DNA of 64,000 bases from assembly GCA_029449235.1 (NCBI GenBank), contig JANATG010000004.1, positions 1,674,001 through 1,738,000 on the forward strand, read 5' to 3'. Under the pieces are notes generated by a model. That model was not told the DNA's origin, did no database searches, and saw only the letters and a program-made list of their open reading frames with translations. The DNA comes from Linnemannia schmuckeri (taxonomy: Eukaryota; Mortierellomycota; Mortierellomycetes; Mortierellales; Mortierellaceae). Numbering within the stretch: position 1 is the first letter of the stretch; the number at the start of each line of letters is the position of its first letter. Shown here piece after piece: positions 60,860-64,000 of this stretch. The translations under genes were made by a program, and so were the position numbers.

Positions 60860-63800
60860 ATGTCGGGGCGAAAGCATGACCAGAGCTCGGCCTGGTCTTC
60901 GGTCGTCAGGATGACTCGAAGCAAAGCACAGAGCATAATTCGGGGAGAGCCTCAGCAGACCCCAACAGCCAGTCCTCAGGCGAATGGCGTCAACGTTGAA
61001 GAAAAGGAGGAACTGGTTGAAGAGCCAGTTGCATTAGGCGAGTCAAATGGAGCGTTACAGCCAGGCTTGCTACTCTCCTCCCCAACACGGTCGCGGCTCT
61101 TGGTTTCAATACCCATGGGCGATTTCAAACGGAAACTCAACAACACATCCGACCAACCTCACAGTTCACCTCAAAAGCATCGGCGGCTTTCACAGGGCAA
61201 GGAACAGGACACACCACCAGAACCGCAGAGTCCATCTCAGTCACATGAGCAGCAGGCAGAAGTTCAGGATAAACTCGATCAGCTACAAGGCCTTATTTTA
61301 GAAGGAAGCAAGACAGACTTGGCGTCAACTATGGTGCCATCCCATAGCCAGCCTGATCAAGAGGAACAGCTTCAAGGATCACAAGAGATTTTTCAAGCAG
61401 GGCCAACGTCACAGCAGAAGGCGAGCCACGACAACATTACGTCAAAGAAGTCAACAGAAGCGCTTCAAACACCAACGCAGGATGGAAACGCAATAGAGGA
61501 TCCGCCTTTGGATCCCCCTGAAGGAGGAGAGCAAGGAAATGACTTGCGCGCGGAAAAGAATACCCCCGAGGGCGCTGCCAATGCAGAGGGCAACTGGGAC
61601 GCTCATCACCGAAGGAAACGCGCAAGGACGAGCGACAAGGCCGAAGGCGATGGTATTCAGGATGATGACGAAGACAGTGATCCTGAGGAGGATGAGGAGA
61701 ACCAGGTGGTTCCTGAGTATGTTTTGAGGGAGATGCAGGCGTTTGAGCAAGGATTCAATGGTTTGCAGGGAAAATTTAAACTTCTAGACAAGATCGGAGC
61801 AGGTATGGATCACGAAGTGAAATAAGCGACTTGGAACGTGAAATTGGTTTATACATTTCTAATATCTCTCTTTCCTTGTTACAGGTACTTTTAGTTCTGT
61901 CTACAAGGCGATCGACCTCGAGCACGAACAATACGACAACACGGCATGGGATTATGAAATGGAGAAGATACCAGGCGCTGATGTCTCTGAGGACAAATCC
62001 GCTACAACCAAGCTGAGCGACTCTGAAGGAGGCAAAGTGGTGGCGCTCAAACGAATTTACGTTACGAGTAGTCCTGACCGGATACAAAACGAAATTGCCA
62101 TTTTGCACGATCTAAGGTAGCGAAGTTTATAACAGCTTTGCCCAAATAAGTACATCATACTGGATGACATTGGAACCTTGCTGACATGCATTTTTGCTAT
62201 TTTGCAATGTAGTGGTCATAAGAATGTTGTGCCGTTGATCACCGCTTTCCGATTCATGGACCAAGTTATTGTTGTATTGCCTTACTTTGAGCACCGCGAC
62301 TTTCGAGTATGTATCCTCTGCTTTGGTTGCTACCGCAAAGCATCAAGCTTAGAGTACGTAAATGCAAACGGTACTGACCGCGCTCGTTTGTTTTTCATAT
62401 TTTTTCCTAGGAGTACTACAAGACGCTACCCATGGACGGTATTCGATGCTACTTTCGTGCGCTACTCAAAGCACTCATGCACGTGCACGCCAGCGGCATT
62501 ATTCACAGGGATGTCAAGCCAAGCAATTTCCTGTATGATGTTCAGAGAAAGACAGGAATGCTCGTGGACTTTGGGCTTGCACAGCGCCAGGAGAGTTCTC
62601 GCAAGACCTATCGCGAGTCAAAATCGCGGCCATCATCTTCGAGAACTAGCACAGTGGAAAGAGCGTCAACTGCAGTCTCGTCAGCATCTGTACCGGCAAG
62701 GGCATCAATTTCTACATCAGTGGCTACTACATCGACAAGGACATCACCATATTCAACTGCCACAGGAGCTCGGGCATCAACTCCAGCTCCAACGGTACCG
62801 ACGATGTCGACTGCAGGTGTTACGACAACAACACCAGCGCAAACAGCACACTCGTTTTTGGCACAAAGGTCTGGGTCCACTCGACGCGACAAGGAAAACA
62901 ACGCACCCATCAACTCGAGATCTATGCTCGAGAGTCGAGCAACGCCCAGAACAGTATTTACTCCCACTGCTGCTACTGGCACACCAATGCAACCAACAGC
63001 AACATCTTATGTATCTCGTTCGACAGTTCCTACTCCAGCACACAGTCAACTCCATCCTGTCCGCCACACGACCACTACACAGGATTTTGCCGCGACACTT
63101 CAGAACCCATTTCAAAGACAGCGTCCAGGAGCACATATCGCCAGCGCGAGCACCGCTGTCGCCAATCACCCTTCTCCGATGCCTGGTCATTCTACACATG
63201 GAAGATCAAAACACCCCTCCATCCCTCCTCATTCGGACACCTCCCCAATACCCCCGATTGGCCCAGCACCAAAGGCTACCCGTGCACTAGGATTCGATAA
63301 GAAGGATCCAAGGTAATTTGCTACAAAAGGCCTACTTACAGATGTAAACGTATGGGTATAACAGGAAGCTAACGCGCAGTTTGTTCTCAATTATCAGGCC
63401 TGTCATCAGAGTTAACCGAGCAGGAACGAGAGGATTCAGAGCACCAGAGATTCTCTTCAGACATGTTAAGCAGACAGTTGGTATGCCGTCATCGATGTCA
63501 TTTCCTATACCAACTCACAGATTACAGAGAATCGAATCCGTACTCACTGGTGTCTTCTCATTTTAATATAGCCCTGGACATCTGGTCAGTTGGAGTGATT
63601 CTGCTGTGCTTCCTATCAGGAAGATTCCCGTTCTTCCACTCGGACGACGACCTGGAGGCTCTTCTAGAGATCGCGGTCGTTTTTGGCCAACGTGAAATGG
63701 CCGCCGTCGCTGCCACATTTAGTAAGTTTAACTAGTTGATCTCTTTTCTTTGGTAAATGCTCATTACCATGATTCTAACAAGCCGAGTGTCCATTCCTCG

Positions 63801-64000
63801 TATACGCACTTTAATAGATCGAACCTTTTTAACTACTATACCTGCCATCAAAGATTACGGCGTTTCGCGCGCCAAAATTTGTCGACTGATGAATCCAACA
63901 CGCTTTGGCAAGCCAGACCAACGGAGTTCACAGTCATCTAGTCGATCCTCAAGATCCGCTCCGACCAATGATCGTCAACAACGTAGTTCATCTAGGAACC
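60860..64000 (+). CDS. CDC7: Cdc7-type (DDK) protein kinase, 3' end beyond window
   Basis: Catalytic subunit of the Dbf4-dependent kinase that fires replication origins by phosphorylating MCM. Exons: 60860-61802, 61885-62116, 62213-62306, 62411-63312, 63398-63480, 63572-63721, 63818 to edge. Residues 1-300 are Gln/Pro/acidic and disordered. Then come Gly-loop IGAGTFSSVYKA (about 310), VALKRIY Lys, HRDVKPSNFLY, LVDFGLAQ, and GTRGFRAPEILFRH after a 240-residue Ser/Thr/Ala insertion. Next is ALDIWSVGVILLCFLSGRFPFF. An acidic insert follows the Gly loop, and a large insert between DFG and APE is characteristic of Cdc7 (kinase insert 2). After 63818 the frame reads RTFLTTIPAIKDYGVSRAKI and stays open to the edge. 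Confidence 0.92.

Noticed and set aside
62178..63290. 370-codon plus-strand frame overlapping CDC7 exon 4
   Set aside because: It is an alternate frame through the Ser/Thr/Ala-rich kinase insert; the kinase frame carries HRDVKPSN and DFG.

Overview
The window is eukaryotic and almost certainly fungal. Most genes carry short spliceosomal introns (about 80-150 nt, GTAAGT/GTATGT-type donors, TAG/CAG acceptors). Promoters are CT-rich, and homopolymer A/T runs of 20-46 nt are frequent. The gene set is fungal and nuclear: an ABCC transporter, a short yeast-type alpha-actinin, mitochondrial EF-Tu, Trs120, Gos1, Efg1, Mgs1/WRNIP1 and Cdc7. The intron density, the retention of XRCC2 and the HSPA12-like Hsp70 suggest an early-diverging lineage (Mucoromycota, perhaps Mortierellaceae). 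That placement is inference; no marker gene proves it. I see no rRNA, convincing tRNA, CRISPR array, transposon or virus.

Layout from left to right: NUP188 (-, cut by the left edge); XRCC2-like RecA ATPase (+); a 13-exon ABCC transporter (-); a long gene-poor stretch; alpha-actinin (-, 14 exons); mitochondrial EF-Tu (+, 6 exons); a Gln/Pro-rich protein joined to an HSPA12-like ATPase (+); TRAPPII subunit Trs120/TRAPPC9 (-, 13 exons); Golgi Qb-SNARE Gos1/GOSR1 (-); an intronless SAM methyltransferase (-); a short divergent XRN-type exonuclease (+); a 2.9-kb gene-poor stretch; a PH-LRR-coiled-coil protein (+); an intronless protein that looks like an array of about ten Myb/SANT repeats (+); EFG1 (+); two tandem serine beta-lactamase-like hydrolases (-), the left one missing its first exon and its catalytic lysine; an orphan coding fragment; WRNIP1/MGS1 with a split UBZ finger and a GC-AG intron (+); an eIF4E-family protein (-); CDC7 kinase (+, cut by the right edge).

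There is no operon-like organisation. Some neighbours share themes: Trs120 and Gos1 both act in Golgi traffic; XRCC2, WRNIP1 and Cdc7 act in replication and repair; EFG1, eIF4E and the XRN-like protein act in RNA and translation. Several pairs are divergent over short shared promoters (NUP188/XRCC2, alpha-actinin/EF-Tu, methyltransferase/XRN, eIF4E/CDC7).

Exon boundaries were worked out by hand from splice signals, phase continuity and protein-family sense, so single boundaries could be off. The strongest items for follow-up are the Myb-repeat array, the decaying hydrolase duplicate, the prion-like Hsp70 fusion, the divergent XRN, and the insertion in NBD2 plus the frame conflict at the N-terminus of the ABCC transporter.
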